Below, piece after piece: positions 22,842 through 31,646 of a stretch of DNA of 64,000 bases (position 1 is the stretch's first letter; every line of letters starts with the position of its first letter). The notes under the pieces were generated by a model. That model had not been told where the DNA came from, ran no database searches, and saw nothing but the letters and a program-made list of their open reading frames with translations. The DNA lies in assembly GCA_964487255.1 (NCBI GenBank), contig CAZAQV010000024.1, forward strand, positions 34,593-98,592, in the 5' to 3' direction. The translations under genes were made by a program, and so were the position numbers. The DNA is from CAZAQV01 sp964487255. GTDB lineage: Bacteria > Myxococcota_A > Polyangia > Polyangiales > CAZAQV01.

Positions 22842-23245
22842 TTCGAACTTCGATTCCCATCCGGTTCGGCCACGAGGACCACGCGCAGATCGTCTACTTC
22901 CCGCGCTTCTTCGACTTCTTCCACCAGGCCTTTGAAGATTTCTTCAATGATCACGGCACCCCATACCACGTGGTACTCGGTCAGGACCGTGTGGGGTGGC
23001 CCGCAGTCCATGCCGAAGCCGATTTTCACTCCCCGATTCGCTTTGGGGACGTGCTCGACATCCAACTCGATGTCGAACGCATAGGACGAAAGTCCGCCAA
23101 GTTCCGCTACATCGGCACTCGCAACGATGGAACCAAGGTCGTGACCGGTCGGGTCACGTGCGCCTGCGTCAACCTCGACTCTTTTGAGCCTCAAGCCATC
23201 CCGGAGAAGTATCGCACTATTTTTGAGGAACATCAGCTCGCCTAG
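22835..23245 (+). CDS. Hotdog-fold acyl-CoA thioesterase (4HBT type)
   Basis: A 136-residue single-hotdog protein. The active-site segment is IPIRFGHEDHAQIVYFPRFFDF, aligning with RFGDCDPAGIVWYPNY of 4-hydroxybenzoyl-CoA thioesterase. The catalytic Asp (Asp17 there) is kept in the GHED part, while the first Asp and the Pro are replaced. The family hydrolyses aromatic or short-chain acyl-CoA; YbgC-type members act near the Tol-Pal system. The substrate is not clear here. It overlaps the HhH gene at the start and is followed by the ftsH-like gene, 55 bases later. Confidence 0.85.
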   Translation: MTFRTSIPIRFGHEDHAQIVYFPRFFDFFHQAFEDFFNDHGTPYHVVLGQDRVGWPAVHAEADFHSPIRFGDVLDIQLDVERIGRKSAKFRYIGTRNDGTKVVTGRVTCACVNLDSFEPQAIPEKYRTIFEEHQLA

Positions 23246-23300
23246 TCGAAGTCGCGTTCGACAACGCTCCGACAGATGATTAGATTCAAAGAGCAACGAA

Positions 23301-24785
23301 GTGATGTGGATTCTCTACGTAATATTGGCGGCCGGCGCCCTCATGTTGATGGCACGCTCAGCCCGTCACGGCCCGCCTGGGCTCATGACAATGGGCAAAA
23401 GCCGCGGCAAGTGGCTTGAGGAGTCGGGCTCGCGCACCAAGTTCGCCGACGTCGCCGGTGTCGACGAGGCCAAAGAAGAGCTTGAGGAGGTCGTTTCGTT
23501 TCTCAAGACGCCCGAACGCTACGTACGCCTAGGCGCAAAGATCCCACGCGGCGTACTGCTCGTCGGTCCACCCGGCACGGGAAAAACACTGCTAGCTAGG
23601 GCCGTCGCTGGTGAGGCGGGTGTGCCGTTCATGTCGATCAGCGGCTCCGAGTTTGACGAGATGCTCGTCGGTGTCGGCGCTGCGCGCGTACGCGACCTCT
23701 TCCGACAAGCCGTCGAGCGGGCTCCCTGTATCGTCTTTATCGACGAACTTGATGCGCTGGGACGGGCGCGAGGTTCGTCGGGACTTCCCGGAAGCTCCGA
23801 CGACCAAACGCTCAACCAACTCCTGGTTGAGATGGACGGGTTTGAAGAAAACGCCGCGATCATCATCATGGCTGCGACCAACCGGCCCGAGGTTCTGGAC
23901 CAAGCGCTCCTACGACCGGGACGCTTCGACCGACAGGTCGTGGTGCCACTTCCCGACCGGGAGGGCCGAGAGGCCATCCTCAACATCCACGGCGCCGGCA
24001 TCAAGCTTGCCCCCGACGTCGACTTCCACGCCCTGGCGTCACGCACCCCAGGGTTCGCCGGTGCCGACTTGGCCAACCTCGTCAACGAGGCCGCTTTGCT
24101 CGCGGCCCGCGCGGACAAGGACAATGTCGGGCCCGCTGAGTTCTCACGGGCCATCGATCGGGTGGTCGCTGGCTTGGAAAAGAAGAACCAGCTTCTCTCC
24201 GACGAGGACAAGCGACGCGTCGCCTATCATGAGGTAGGCCACGCCTTCGCAGCAAAACTCGCAGGCTCGGACGACAAGGTTCACAAGATCAGCATTATCC
24301 CCCGCACGATGGGTGCTCTCGGCTTCACCATGCAATCGCCAGATCGAGACAAGCCGCTCGTCACGCAAAAAGCGCTTGAAGCAAAGCTCGTCGGTATTCT
24401 TGGCGGGCGCGCGGCCGAAGAAGTGGTGTTCGGCGAGGCCTCGACGGGCGCGCAAAATGACTTGCAACAAGCTACAGCCATCGCTCGCGCCATGGTCGTC
24501 GACTACGGCATGAGCGAAAAGGTCGGGCCGGTCGCGGTCAACCCAAGGCGACCATCGCTCTTTCTCAAGGGGATGGGCTCACCACCACGCGAAGTGGGTG
24601 AACACCTGGCGGACACCATCGACGAAGAGGTTCGACGCATCGTCTCCGATGCGCTGGCGCAAGGGCGAATGCTCTTGACAGACAACCGCAAACACCTGGA
24701 CGCGATCGCGACCCGACTCATCGAAGCTGAAGTGCTCGAAGGCGAGGAACTCGACAGGCTTCTCGGCGCAGAACTCTCCGCCTAG
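23301..24785 (+). CDS. FtsH-like AAA+ zinc metalloprotease, short paralogue
   Basis: The order matches FtsH: one short N-terminal helix (about 2-18), AAA+ module (Walker A GPPGTGKT, Walker B CIVFIDELDALG, arginine-finger segment RPGRFDRQ) and peptidase domain with the zinc motif HEVGH and a later NDLQQAT supplying the Asp ligand. It has 494 residues against 610-650 for typical FtsH. The periplasmic domain and second transmembrane helix are missing. The pore-loop motif is MLVGVG rather than the near-universal MFVGVG, so the gripping aromatic is Leu. GTG at 23301 and ATG at 23304 are equally possible starts. Probably a specialised paralogue, not the essential FtsH. Confidence 0.9.
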   Translation: MMWILYVILAAGALMLMARSARHGPPGLMTMGKSRGKWLEESGSRTKFADVAGVDEAKEELEEVVSFLKTPERYVRLGAKIPRGVLLVGPPGTGKTLLARAVAGEAGVPFMSISGSEFDEMLVGVGAARVRDLFRQAVERAPCIVFIDELDALGRARGSSGLPGSSDDQTLNQLLVEMDGFEENAAIIIMAATNRPEVLDQALLRPGRFDRQVVVPLPDREGREAILNIHGAGIKLAPDVDFHALASRTPGFAGADLANLVNEAALLAARADKDNVGPAEFSRAIDRVVAGLEKKNQLLSDEDKRRVAYHEVGHAFAAKLAGSDDKVHKISIIPRTMGALGFTMQSPDRDKPLVTQKALEAKLVGILGGRAAEEVVFGEASTGAQNDLQQATAIARAMVVDYGMSEKVGPVAVNPRRPSLFLKGMGSPPREVGEHLADTIDEEVRRIVSDALAQGRMLLTDNRKHLDAIATRLIEAEVLEGEELDRLLGAELSA

Positions 24786-24915
24786 ATCGTGTTCAGGTTG
24801 TTCTGAGCGCGAGTGCCCCTGCACGGAAGGAGCGCTGGGCTATTAAACATAGCTCAAGCGACTCGAGGAAGCGGTTAAGCCGCGATCAGGGCAAGATGGA
24901 CGCGATCTAGCCGCC

Positions 24916-27105
24916 CTACTGACCTGGCGTCGTCGGTGTCGGCATGTCCCTCGGAGGCGGGAGCGTGGGGCTCTCGGGAGACCTGGGGCGTTGGGGGACA
25001 GCCGCGTCGAGCTTGGGGCGCGATCTCTTGCTGCCAGCATCGCTCGCCCTGCCTTGCGGCTCAACCTTGGGTTGTTGCGGCTCAGCCGCCGGTCGCGGCT
25101 TGGGTGGAACAACGGGCTCCGCGGGCGCGTCTGAACGAGCGGCCTGCGTGCCGCCAGCAGCCTGCCTACCACCCGCGACACCTTGAGCGGTTTCTCCCTC
25201 GGAAGTGGCGGATGTCGAGGTCGATTCCTCGATCGGCTGTTGATTCGACTGCTCGACGGGTGACCAGAGCGAGATTCCGGGTCGATCGAGCCGAAGCTCG
25301 ATACGCCGATTGGCCGCACGGCCCTCCTCCGAGTCATTTGTGCGTAGCGGGCGACTCGCACCGAAGCCTCGCGCGATCATTCGTGCCGGATCGATACCGA
25401 GACGCATCAGAAGGTCCCGCACCGCAAAGGCTCGCGCGCGGCTAAGGCGAATGTTTTGGTTGGCATCCCCACTGTCATCGGTGTGACCGTCGATGCGAAG
25501 TCGGATGCCTTCGGGACACCCTTCGAGTGCCTTGGACACATCGCGAAGCTGACCTTGTGCTGGCTCTGTCAGTTCCGCACTGCCACTCCGAAACGAAAGT
25601 TTTGATGTGCCCTGAATCGCGGCGAGTCGCTCGTCACATTGCTCGGCAACGGCAGACTCGTAAACCGTCAGGTCCTTCCAGGCGGAGCAGCCCTCGGGCA
25701 GCGCAGTGAACGCCGTCTTCACCTCGCCCACCGCCTCGCTCAGGCCCTCCCCAGCGAATCGCAACTTGGAATCGTCTTCGGCAAGCGCAATATCGAATCG
25801 TCCTCGCTCGAGCTTGCTCAACATGCCAGCCGCTGCACTCATACACGCTTGGGCTGCCCCGGAAACCGCCTTGCCATAGTCTGCGACGGTAACGCCGGAA
25901 AGGTCGACTCGACGAAAGTCGCGACGCACAGCCGACTCGAGGGCGGCTTTTTGCTCTTCGTCGGCAACGGTGCCGATGACCTTTAGTTGTGGGTCGGCCT
26001 GCTCGCCTTCATAGACGAAACGAACATCGTAATCGGGAACCAGGTCGTACTGTCGCTCTGGGGGTCGTTGCGCTTCAGGCAAGACGGCATGTTCTGGCAA
26101 CTCGCCCTTCAAGCTGCCCAGGAAGGCGACAATGTCCTCAACCTGCTCGTCGCGAAGTTCACGCCCGAGCTGCACGCGGGCCATCGTCCGCACCGCTTCA
26201 TCCACTTCCCACGTTGAACCATCATGAAAGTATGGCGCCGTCAGCGTGATGTTGCGAAGCGTCGGAACCTTGAACTTGTGCTTATCGCTTTCGTCCTTGG
26301 TGACGTTATAACGGCCCAGGTCCGCTTCGGTGATTTCTCCACCACGTTCAGCAAAGTAGTCCTTCACGAGGCCCATTTTTTGGAAGCTATTTCCCCCAAC
26401 ATTGATCCCGTTGTGACACGTCGTACAGCCGACTTCTTGAAAGGTCTTGTGTCCACGCAAAACCTGCTCGTCGACCGCGGTCGCATCACCCTTGAGCCAA
26501 GCGTCGAACGGAGAAGGCGTCTGCAGCGAGTCTTCATAGTGCGCGACCGCCTCGGTGATGGTCTCCTCGGTAATGCCCTGCTCTGGGTAGACGGAGGCGA
26601 AGTGCTCTTTGTACCAGGGGTCCGCCTCGAGGCGTTCGGTGATCAAAGTGAAGTTGCTGTGCATTTCGATCGGGTTGGTCATCGGCCCGCCCGCCTGCTC
26701 ATGCAGATCTTTGGCCCGTCCGTCCCAAAACTGGACGAAGTTGAAGCCTGAGTTGAGCACGGTCGGGGCGTTGATGGGCCCAGGTGCACCCGCGACGCCA
26801 ATCGAAACACGACGCGCCTCGGCGCCGCCGTCCTCGATGCCGTGACAACTGGCGCAGGAGACGGAACCATCGCCGGACAAAATTCCATCGTGGTAGAGTC
26901 GACGCCCCAGCAAGACCTTGTCCATATTGAACTGCGAGACGTCAAACGTGATGGGCTCGATCAATGACTCCGGGCCATCCGCTTCGTCGCCAAGCAAAGC
27001 ACTGAACGCGCCGAGATACCATGCGCTACCCACGGCCAGCGACGTGAGCACGAGACCCAGAACGATGTATCCAATGTGTTCGTCGGTGAATTTCTCTTCT
27101 GCCAT
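24916..27105 (-). CDS. Di-haem cytochrome c peroxidase fused to BON-like and OmpA domains
   Basis: A 729-residue fusion. After a membrane anchor (about 12-33) comes a CcpA/MauG-type domain with two c-type haem sites: CASCH (84-88) and CTTCH (227-231), plus the family motifs NAPTVLN, FWDGRA and VPTLRNI. Residues about 350-490 resemble BON repeats (LKVIGTVADEEQ). Residues about 500-607 are an OmpA peptidoglycan-binding domain (RIDGHTDDSG, RLSRARAFAV, NRRIEL). A Pro/Ala/Ser-rich tail of about 120 residues ends the protein. Peroxidases of this class reduce H2O2 with electrons from cytochrome c. The OmpA part would tether it to peptidoglycan. I know no standard protein with this architecture. Confidence 0.85.
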   Translation of the reverse strand: MAEEKFTDEHIGYIVLGLVLTSLAVGSAWYLGAFSALLGDEADGPESLIEPITFDVSQFNMDKVLLGRRLYHDGILSGDGSVSCASCHGIEDGGAEARRVSIGVAGAPGPINAPTVLNSGFNFVQFWDGRAKDLHEQAGGPMTNPIEMHSNFTLITERLEADPWYKEHFASVYPEQGITEETITEAVAHYEDSLQTPSPFDAWLKGDATAVDEQVLRGHKTFQEVGCTTCHNGINVGGNSFQKMGLVKDYFAERGGEITEADLGRYNVTKDESDKHKFKVPTLRNITLTAPYFHDGSTWEVDEAVRTMARVQLGRELRDEQVEDIVAFLGSLKGELPEHAVLPEAQRPPERQYDLVPDYDVRFVYEGEQADPQLKVIGTVADEEQKAALESAVRRDFRRVDLSGVTVADYGKAVSGAAQACMSAAAGMLSKLERGRFDIALAEDDSKLRFAGEGLSEAVGEVKTAFTALPEGCSAWKDLTVYESAVAEQCDERLAAIQGTSKLSFRSGSAELTEPAQGQLRDVSKALEGCPEGIRLRIDGHTDDSGDANQNIRLSRARAFAVRDLLMRLGIDPARMIARGFGASRPLRTNDSEEGRAANRRIELRLDRPGISLWSPVEQSNQQPIEESTSTSATSEGETAQGVAGGRQAAGGTQAARSDAPAEPVVPPKPRPAAEPQQPKVEPQGRASDAGSKRSRPKLDAAVPQRPRSPESPTLPPPRDMPTPTTPGQ

Positions 27106-27182
27106 GGGGCTCGCACCTTTCGTTCGAGGGCGAGCCTACTCGGGCGCACGACGTCGTCAATTCATTTGTTTATGAGGCTTCG

Positions 27183-27857
27183 TTAGAACGCAAAACCGAG
27201 ATTGAGCCGTAAGGTCGGGGTCACGCCCGAGGTCCCCGCCTTCGCGGTGCTCCCACTGCTTGACGTGGCCTCGGCATCGATATCGATGTACGCGACACCG
27301 CCGCCGGCAGAGAGTACGAAAGCATCTCCGAAGAGAAACGTATAGCCAATCTCGCCGCCTGCAGAGTATCCGATGCCCGACCCGCTGGCTCCATCGTTTT
27401 CAACCCTGGCATAGGCGAGCTGAGCGCGAGGTCCAACCCAGAAACCTTCAGGTGCGTGACCGGTCATGAAAAAGCGCGCCCCGAGTCCACCGGTGATTGC
27501 GTAAAAACTGTAGTCGTCCGGAATGTCGACTCCAACCCCGTCGAAAAGCAGAGCGCCCGCGGTCACGTGCAAAGCGAGAAACGGAGCGAGCGCGTGCTCA
27601 TACTCGAAGCGGATGGTGCCAACGACGAGGTCAAGCGGTGCCCAGGTCAGCGTATTGGCGGGGGGGCTTTCTTCGATCTGTTCGACGTAGACGGGTGCGC
27701 TTTGTGGTGCGGGTGGCACCGAAGGCGGCGGCGGGTTCGACGGAGCGGCCTGCGAAGCCTGCTCGTCCTGCGGTGTCCAGCCGCTGTCGTCCTGTGCCGA
27801 GGCCGAAGTCACGAGCGTCCCCACCGTCACTCCAAGAATCCAAATCCCATACTTCAT
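27183..27857 (-). CDS. Outer-membrane beta-barrel-like protein
   Basis: A 224-residue exported protein from the ATG at 27857 (MKYGIWILGVTVGTLVTSAS, cleavage near SAQ-DD); the frame is open for 59 codons further but these are not protein-like. After a Pro/Ala-rich linker the chain becomes a series of amphipathic strands (LVVGTIRFEYEHALAPFLAL, YSFYAITGGLGARFFM, EIGYTFLFGDAFVLSAGGGV) and ends in Phe, as outer-membrane barrels do (TLRLNLGFAF). This fits the OmpW/DUF3575-like eight-stranded class. It lies 77 bases beyond the start of the peroxidase-OmpA gene on the same strand, so it is the upstream gene of the pair. Confidence 0.7.
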   Translation of the reverse strand: MKYGIWILGVTVGTLVTSASAQDDSGWTPQDEQASQAAPSNPPPPSVPPAPQSAPVYVEQIEESPPANTLTWAPLDLVVGTIRFEYEHALAPFLALHVTAGALLFDGVGVDIPDDYSFYAITGGLGARFFMTGHAPEGFWVGPRAQLAYARVENDGASGSGIGYSAGGEIGYTFLFGDAFVLSAGGGVAYIDIDAEATSSSGSTAKAGTSGVTPTLRLNLGFAF

Positions 27858-28018
27858 GGCCCCTCGGCAGAGCATGATGCGTGCCAACTCGAGCCCAGCC
27901 GAAACGAGTGGTTTGCGGCCATTGGTCGACTCGCAACCAGGAACACACGGCCACACATGCGAACACAGGTTCACGGGCGACGCTGGACACCGGCTGTGAC
28001 GCGGGCTACGTCCAATCC

Positions 28019-28846
28019 GTGAGTCCGGGCCCACTCTGCCGTTGCTTCTTGGTGCTGCTGACCTACGCCTGGCCCCTGGCTGCCCAAGGCCAAAACCTGG
28101 TGGACCTCACCGGGGGAGAAGAGTGCACGACCATCGGCACCGAGGGCATCTCGGCTCAGCTCACGCGCTATCACGAGTGCCAGTTTCCGGACGGGCTCGC
28201 CAGGCTCGGTAGCCATCCATCGATCGAACTGGCGTCCGAGCGGACCTATGACCTGGTGACCACGCAAGCGCGAGCGGCGATCGTGGCCGCCGCAGATCAA
28301 GTGCCGCTGCGCGTGAGTGTGGCGTATCGACCTGTGAGCGAGCAATACGTGATGTACAAGACGAGCGCTTGCGCAACGTTTGAAAAGCCGGGCGCGGACA
28401 TTCATCAAAGCGGCAAGGCCGTCGATGTACAGAACTGGGAAGAGGCAGCGACGGCGCTCGTAGCCGCCGGTTGCACCCAACCCGACGCGGAGGGAGAGCC
28501 CCTACACTTCGAATGCCCCGGCGCGGATATGCGTGACAATGCTGTTCTCGTGTTTCAAAGACTTTGGAACCTCAACAGGCCTGCTGATCTGATCACCGAG
28601 GACGGCATCTATGGACCACAAACCGAAGGCAAGCTAGCGATGACACCTGCCAATGGGTTTGCCAACCCTGGCTGTGCCGCCCCCGCCATGGACGCAGGCG
28701 CCGACGCTTCCGTGACAGACGATGCGGGGATGGTCCCGCCTTATGAGGATGACGGGTGCTCCATTTCAACCATCCCAACACGCGGCGGCAGCCTCGTGAT
28801 GCTCGGCTTGGTGCTCGGGCTCGTCTTTTGCCGTCGTAACGCCTGA
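28019..28846 (+). CDS. M15-type D,D-carboxypeptidase-like protein with PG-binding domain and MYXO-CTERM-like tail
   Basis: The start is placed at GTG 28019, which gives a signal peptide (CRCFLVLLTYAWPLAAQGQ). The catalytic part contains SVAYRPVSEQYVMYK and then ADIHQSGKAVDVQNW, the S-x-H...G-x-A-x-D zinc signature of VanY/M15 peptidases, and LHFECPG where others have HFE/HWE. A PG_binding_1 repeat follows (QRLWNLN, DGIYGPQTEGKL). The end, DDGCSISTIPTRGG then a hydrophobic stretch and CRRNA, is a MYXO-CTERM-like sorting signal. It probably trims peptidoglycan stem peptides at the cell surface. Confidence 0.75.
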   Translation: MSPGPLCRCFLVLLTYAWPLAAQGQNLVDLTGGEECTTIGTEGISAQLTRYHECQFPDGLARLGSHPSIELASERTYDLVTTQARAAIVAAADQVPLRVSVAYRPVSEQYVMYKTSACATFEKPGADIHQSGKAVDVQNWEEAATALVAAGCTQPDAEGEPLHFECPGADMRDNAVLVFQRLWNLNRPADLITEDGIYGPQTEGKLAMTPANGFANPGCAAPAMDAGADASVTDDAGMVPPYEDDGCSISTIPTRGGSLVMLGLVLGLVFCRRNA

Positions 28847-28866
28847 GTGAAACGGTAGGACCCTCT

Positions 28867-30687
28867 GTGCGAGACGCACTTCTCATCGCGGTACTTTCGG
28901 TCGTCGCCGGTGCGCTTGTCGGTCTTCTTCCACGCGCGGTGGCTTGGTCTCGCAACATTCACACGATCGCGGTCGTCACCGCCGTTGTCCTGGTCGTCGG
29001 GAGAATCGTACCGGACGCTGTGGCGGGCGGCGGGCTCGCAGTGCTGGTCGCGTTGGCAGCGGGTTTTTTCGCACCGCAGCTTCTGGCGCGACTCGCACAC
29101 TCGGTGGCGCCGAGCGCCGGACACCGCGTCGGCCTTGAACTCGGATACATCGGCCTTGCAATCCACAAGGTCGGCGACGGCGTAGGTCTCGGCACCTATG
29201 CGTCTGAAGCCCATGCCGGACACGTGCACTGGGACGTCATGCTCGCCATCGCGGTTCATACGATCCCGATCGTTGCGGTCATCACAATGGTTTTTGCACG
29301 CCAGAGTTCGGTCACTTCCGCCGTTGTCCGCGCGCTTGGATTGGCGGTCTGCGCCGGCCTGGGCGTGGCCTTCGCGAGCGCGCTCGCGGATCACAGCCTT
29401 CATGCCTGGGAATCATGGATTATCGCGGCGGTGGGAGGCCTGCTTCTGCATGTCGTCGCACACGGAGACCACAGTCGTGACTCGCATGACCATGACCACG
29501 GGCATTCGCATGACCATGACCACGGGCACTCGCATGGTTCACCATCCCTGTCGCTCGCTCGGCGGGCGACGGAAATGGTCGCGCTCGTGCTCGGTGCGCT
29601 CCTACTTTGGCTTGGTCCCGCCCACTCGCACGCCGCCACCCATGACGTTGGACACAACCATGAAGCGTCTGTCGACATGGTCGCAGCGTTCTTCGATCTC
29701 TGCCTGGAGACCGCACCTGCGCTACTGTTTGGCCTGCTCGCAGGCGCTACACTGCAGCTTTGGGGCGGCCGTATCCCGGCAAGCTGGCTGCGCGGACAGT
29801 TCATGTGGAGTCAGGCAGCAAAGGGAGCGGTGGTTGGGGCGCCGATCCCGCTCTGCGCATGCGGCGTGCTGCCCATCACCGAATCGTTGCGCGCAAAAGG
29901 TGCGACCCCGGCCTTCGCCGTGGCCTTCCTATTGGCCGCGCCTGAACTCGGCGTCGAAACCTTCGCGCTCACCGTACAGTTTTTGGGCTGGGAGTTCGCG
30001 GTCTCGCGACTGGTTGGAGCCCTTTTGCTCGCGTTCATGACCGCGATCGTCATCGCTAGATTCAGTCCCGCTCACCCTATGCCTGCCACGCCGCGAGAGC
30101 CGCTTGTCGCCGGCGGTGGTGGAGAAAAATCCGCTCGGCTCTTCGCACACCACTTTTCCGAGCTCCTTTGTCACATCGGTCCGTGGACGTTGCTCGGGCT
30201 CGTCGTGGCTGCTTACGCACAAGTTGGCCTGAATGCCTCCGAGCTGCGCTTTAACAATGACCCCATCATCGACATCTTGATCGTGACAACGATCGCGGTC
30301 CCCAGTTACATCTGCGCAGCCTCCGCCACGCCGCTCGCTGCGGTATTGATCACGAGTGGGCTGAGCCCCGGAGCCGCGCTGGCGGGACTGCTACTCGGAC
30401 CGGCCACCAACGTGGCAACATTTGGTTTTCTGTCCAAGGCCTACGGTCCACGCGCCACCACTATCGGCCTCGGCATGCTCATCGCCGTCACGTGGCTACT
30501 CGCCGCTATCGTCGACGCATCGGTATCACCAGAGTTACTCAACGCCGCTCAATCGCACGAGCACTCCTTCATCGCGCTCCCGTCACTCATTCTACTCGCG
30601 GTCGCGATCGTCGCCGGAATCTGGAATCGCGGACTTGCAGGCTGGTTCCACGTTTTGGCAACGTCCTCCTTTAAACACAAACATTAG
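28867..30687 (+). CDS. Fusion of ZIP-like and SO_0444-type Cu/Zn permease domains
   Basis: A 606-residue polytopic protein in two halves. Residues 1-about 215 resemble a ZIP transporter: IHKVGDGVGLG near 99-109 and VHTIPIVAVI near 130-139 take the place of the metal-binding HNxPEG and HEIPEG helices, but both have lost the Glu. A His-rich loop (about 199-223) contains a perfect 24-bp DNA repeat (29487-29534). Residues about 275-600 match the SO_0444/DUF318 permease family, with the defining PLCACGVLPI (Cys330, Cys332) and later YICAAS. SO_0444 is linked to Cu/Zn export. The direction of transport is inferred. Confidence 0.75.
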   Translation: MRDALLIAVLSVVAGALVGLLPRAVAWSRNIHTIAVVTAVVLVVGRIVPDAVAGGGLAVLVALAAGFFAPQLLARLAHSVAPSAGHRVGLELGYIGLAIHKVGDGVGLGTYASEAHAGHVHWDVMLAIAVHTIPIVAVITMVFARQSSVTSAVVRALGLAVCAGLGVAFASALADHSLHAWESWIIAAVGGLLLHVVAHGDHSRDSHDHDHGHSHDHDHGHSHGSPSLSLARRATEMVALVLGALLLWLGPAHSHAATHDVGHNHEASVDMVAAFFDLCLETAPALLFGLLAGATLQLWGGRIPASWLRGQFMWSQAAKGAVVGAPIPLCACGVLPITESLRAKGATPAFAVAFLLAAPELGVETFALTVQFLGWEFAVSRLVGALLLAFMTAIVIARFSPAHPMPATPREPLVAGGGGEKSARLFAHHFSELLCHIGPWTLLGLVVAAYAQVGLNASELRFNNDPIIDILIVTTIAVPSYICAASATPLAAVLITSGLSPGAALAGLLLGPATNVATFGFLSKAYGPRATTIGLGMLIAVTWLLAAIVDASVSPELLNAAQSHEHSFIALPSLILLAVAIVAGIWNRGLAGWFHVLATSSFKHKH

Positions 30688-30757
30688 ACCGAGGTCATCC
30701 AAGAATGATCGAAGGGTGGGTGGTCAGGCTCGGTCAGTTTTAGCTGACCTCGGTCTA
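30685..30757. terminator. Long inverted repeat containing both stop codons, probable bidirectional terminator
   Basis: TAGACCGAGGTCA (30685-30697) and TGACCTCGGTCTA (30745-30757) are perfect 13-base inverted copies. Each contains the stop codon of the gene it ends (permease on plus, sirtuin on minus). A smaller hairpin GGTCAG/CTGACC around a TTTTAG loop lies at 30732-30749 and competes for the right arm. Confidence 0.6.
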
Positions 30758-31588
30758 GCCCAAGAGCTGGTCGCAAATCTCTGGAATCCATTGACCGGCC
30801 GTTCCTTGCAGAAAAGCGCCGTTCTCGTTGCGCTCGGCAAGTTCTGAAAACGGATTGGGCTCAGGGTTGACGACCAGCATCGCCGCACCGCGCTGTGCGA
30901 CGAGTGCGCCAATCTGAAGTGGTAAGTTCGTGCTTCCAGTCGTGCCCACCACGACAAGCAAGTCACAGTGCAAGGCTGTCCGCATTGCTGTTTCAAAATA
31001 GAAGTTTTCCTCATCGTAGGTTTCGTCGAACCACAAAACGTGCGGTCGACCGGGCGCAGCGCACGAAGGACATCGAAGCAGCGCATATTCCTTGGAGGTC
31101 AGCTTTCGCTCTTTTTCCCACACGTCGAAGGGTCCGAACGGGATGGGGAAGTGCCTCGCGCATCCGCGAGTACAGCGGGCAAGATCGATGTTTCCGTGAA
31201 TCTCGTACGTGCACCGCTCCGGGCTTCCGGCACGTCGATGCAAACCATCCACGTTCTGCGTTACGAGCGCAATGTTGTCTGGGCGAGAGGCTTGAAGCGA
31301 AGCGATGGCCAAGTGACCTGGGTTGGGCTCCGCGGCGCGGCAGACCGCGCGCCTGTACAGGTACCAAGACCATACCTCGTTTGGCAGTTCGACAAACGCC
31401 GCATGCGTTGCCAGTTCTTGCGGGTGGTAGTTACGCGAGCCCACACGCCAATACCCAGCTTCGCCGCGAAACGTCGGCACGCCACTCTCGGCACTAATCC
31501 CAGCCCCCGTAAGAAATAAGACCCTACTATTCGGGCAATTCGCGTGGAGCACCTCGCCCACCAGTGTAGTCTCGCTCCCCACTCTCAC
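30755..31588 (-). CDS. Sir2-family NAD-dependent protein deacylase, class III type
   Basis: The Rossmann motif LTGAGISAESG (27-36), TQNVDGLH (110-117), catalytic His131 (EIHGN) and two zinc Cys pairs (CTRGC, CPSC) are all present. YLYR (76-79) matches the Tyr-x-x-Arg pair that defines class III sirtuins such as CobB and SIRT5. In that family the pair binds the carboxylate of succinyl- or malonyl-lysine, so desuccinylase activity is likely in addition to deacetylase activity. At 277 residues it is slightly longer than CobB. It stands alone. Confidence 0.9.
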   Translation of the reverse strand: MRVGSETTLVGEVLHANCPNSRVLFLTGAGISAESGVPTFRGEAGYWRVGSRNYHPQELATHAAFVELPNEVWSWYLYRRAVCRAAEPNPGHLAIASLQASRPDNIALVTQNVDGLHRRAGSPERCTYEIHGNIDLARCTRGCARHFPIPFGPFDVWEKERKLTSKEYALLRCPSCAAPGRPHVLWFDETYDEENFYFETAMRTALHCDLLVVVGTTGSTNLPLQIGALVAQRGAAMLVVNPEPNPFSELAERNENGAFLQGTAGQWIPEICDQLLG

Positions 31589-31646
31589 CCACTGATTTTA
31601 CTCGTAATCTGGGCAACTCGCAGCCTTTGATCGTAAGCTACGGATC

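Noticed and set aside
24786..24915. Hairpin GCTAT/ATAGC between the FtsH-like and peroxidase genes
   Set aside because: Five base pairs with a five-base loop is too weak to call a terminator.
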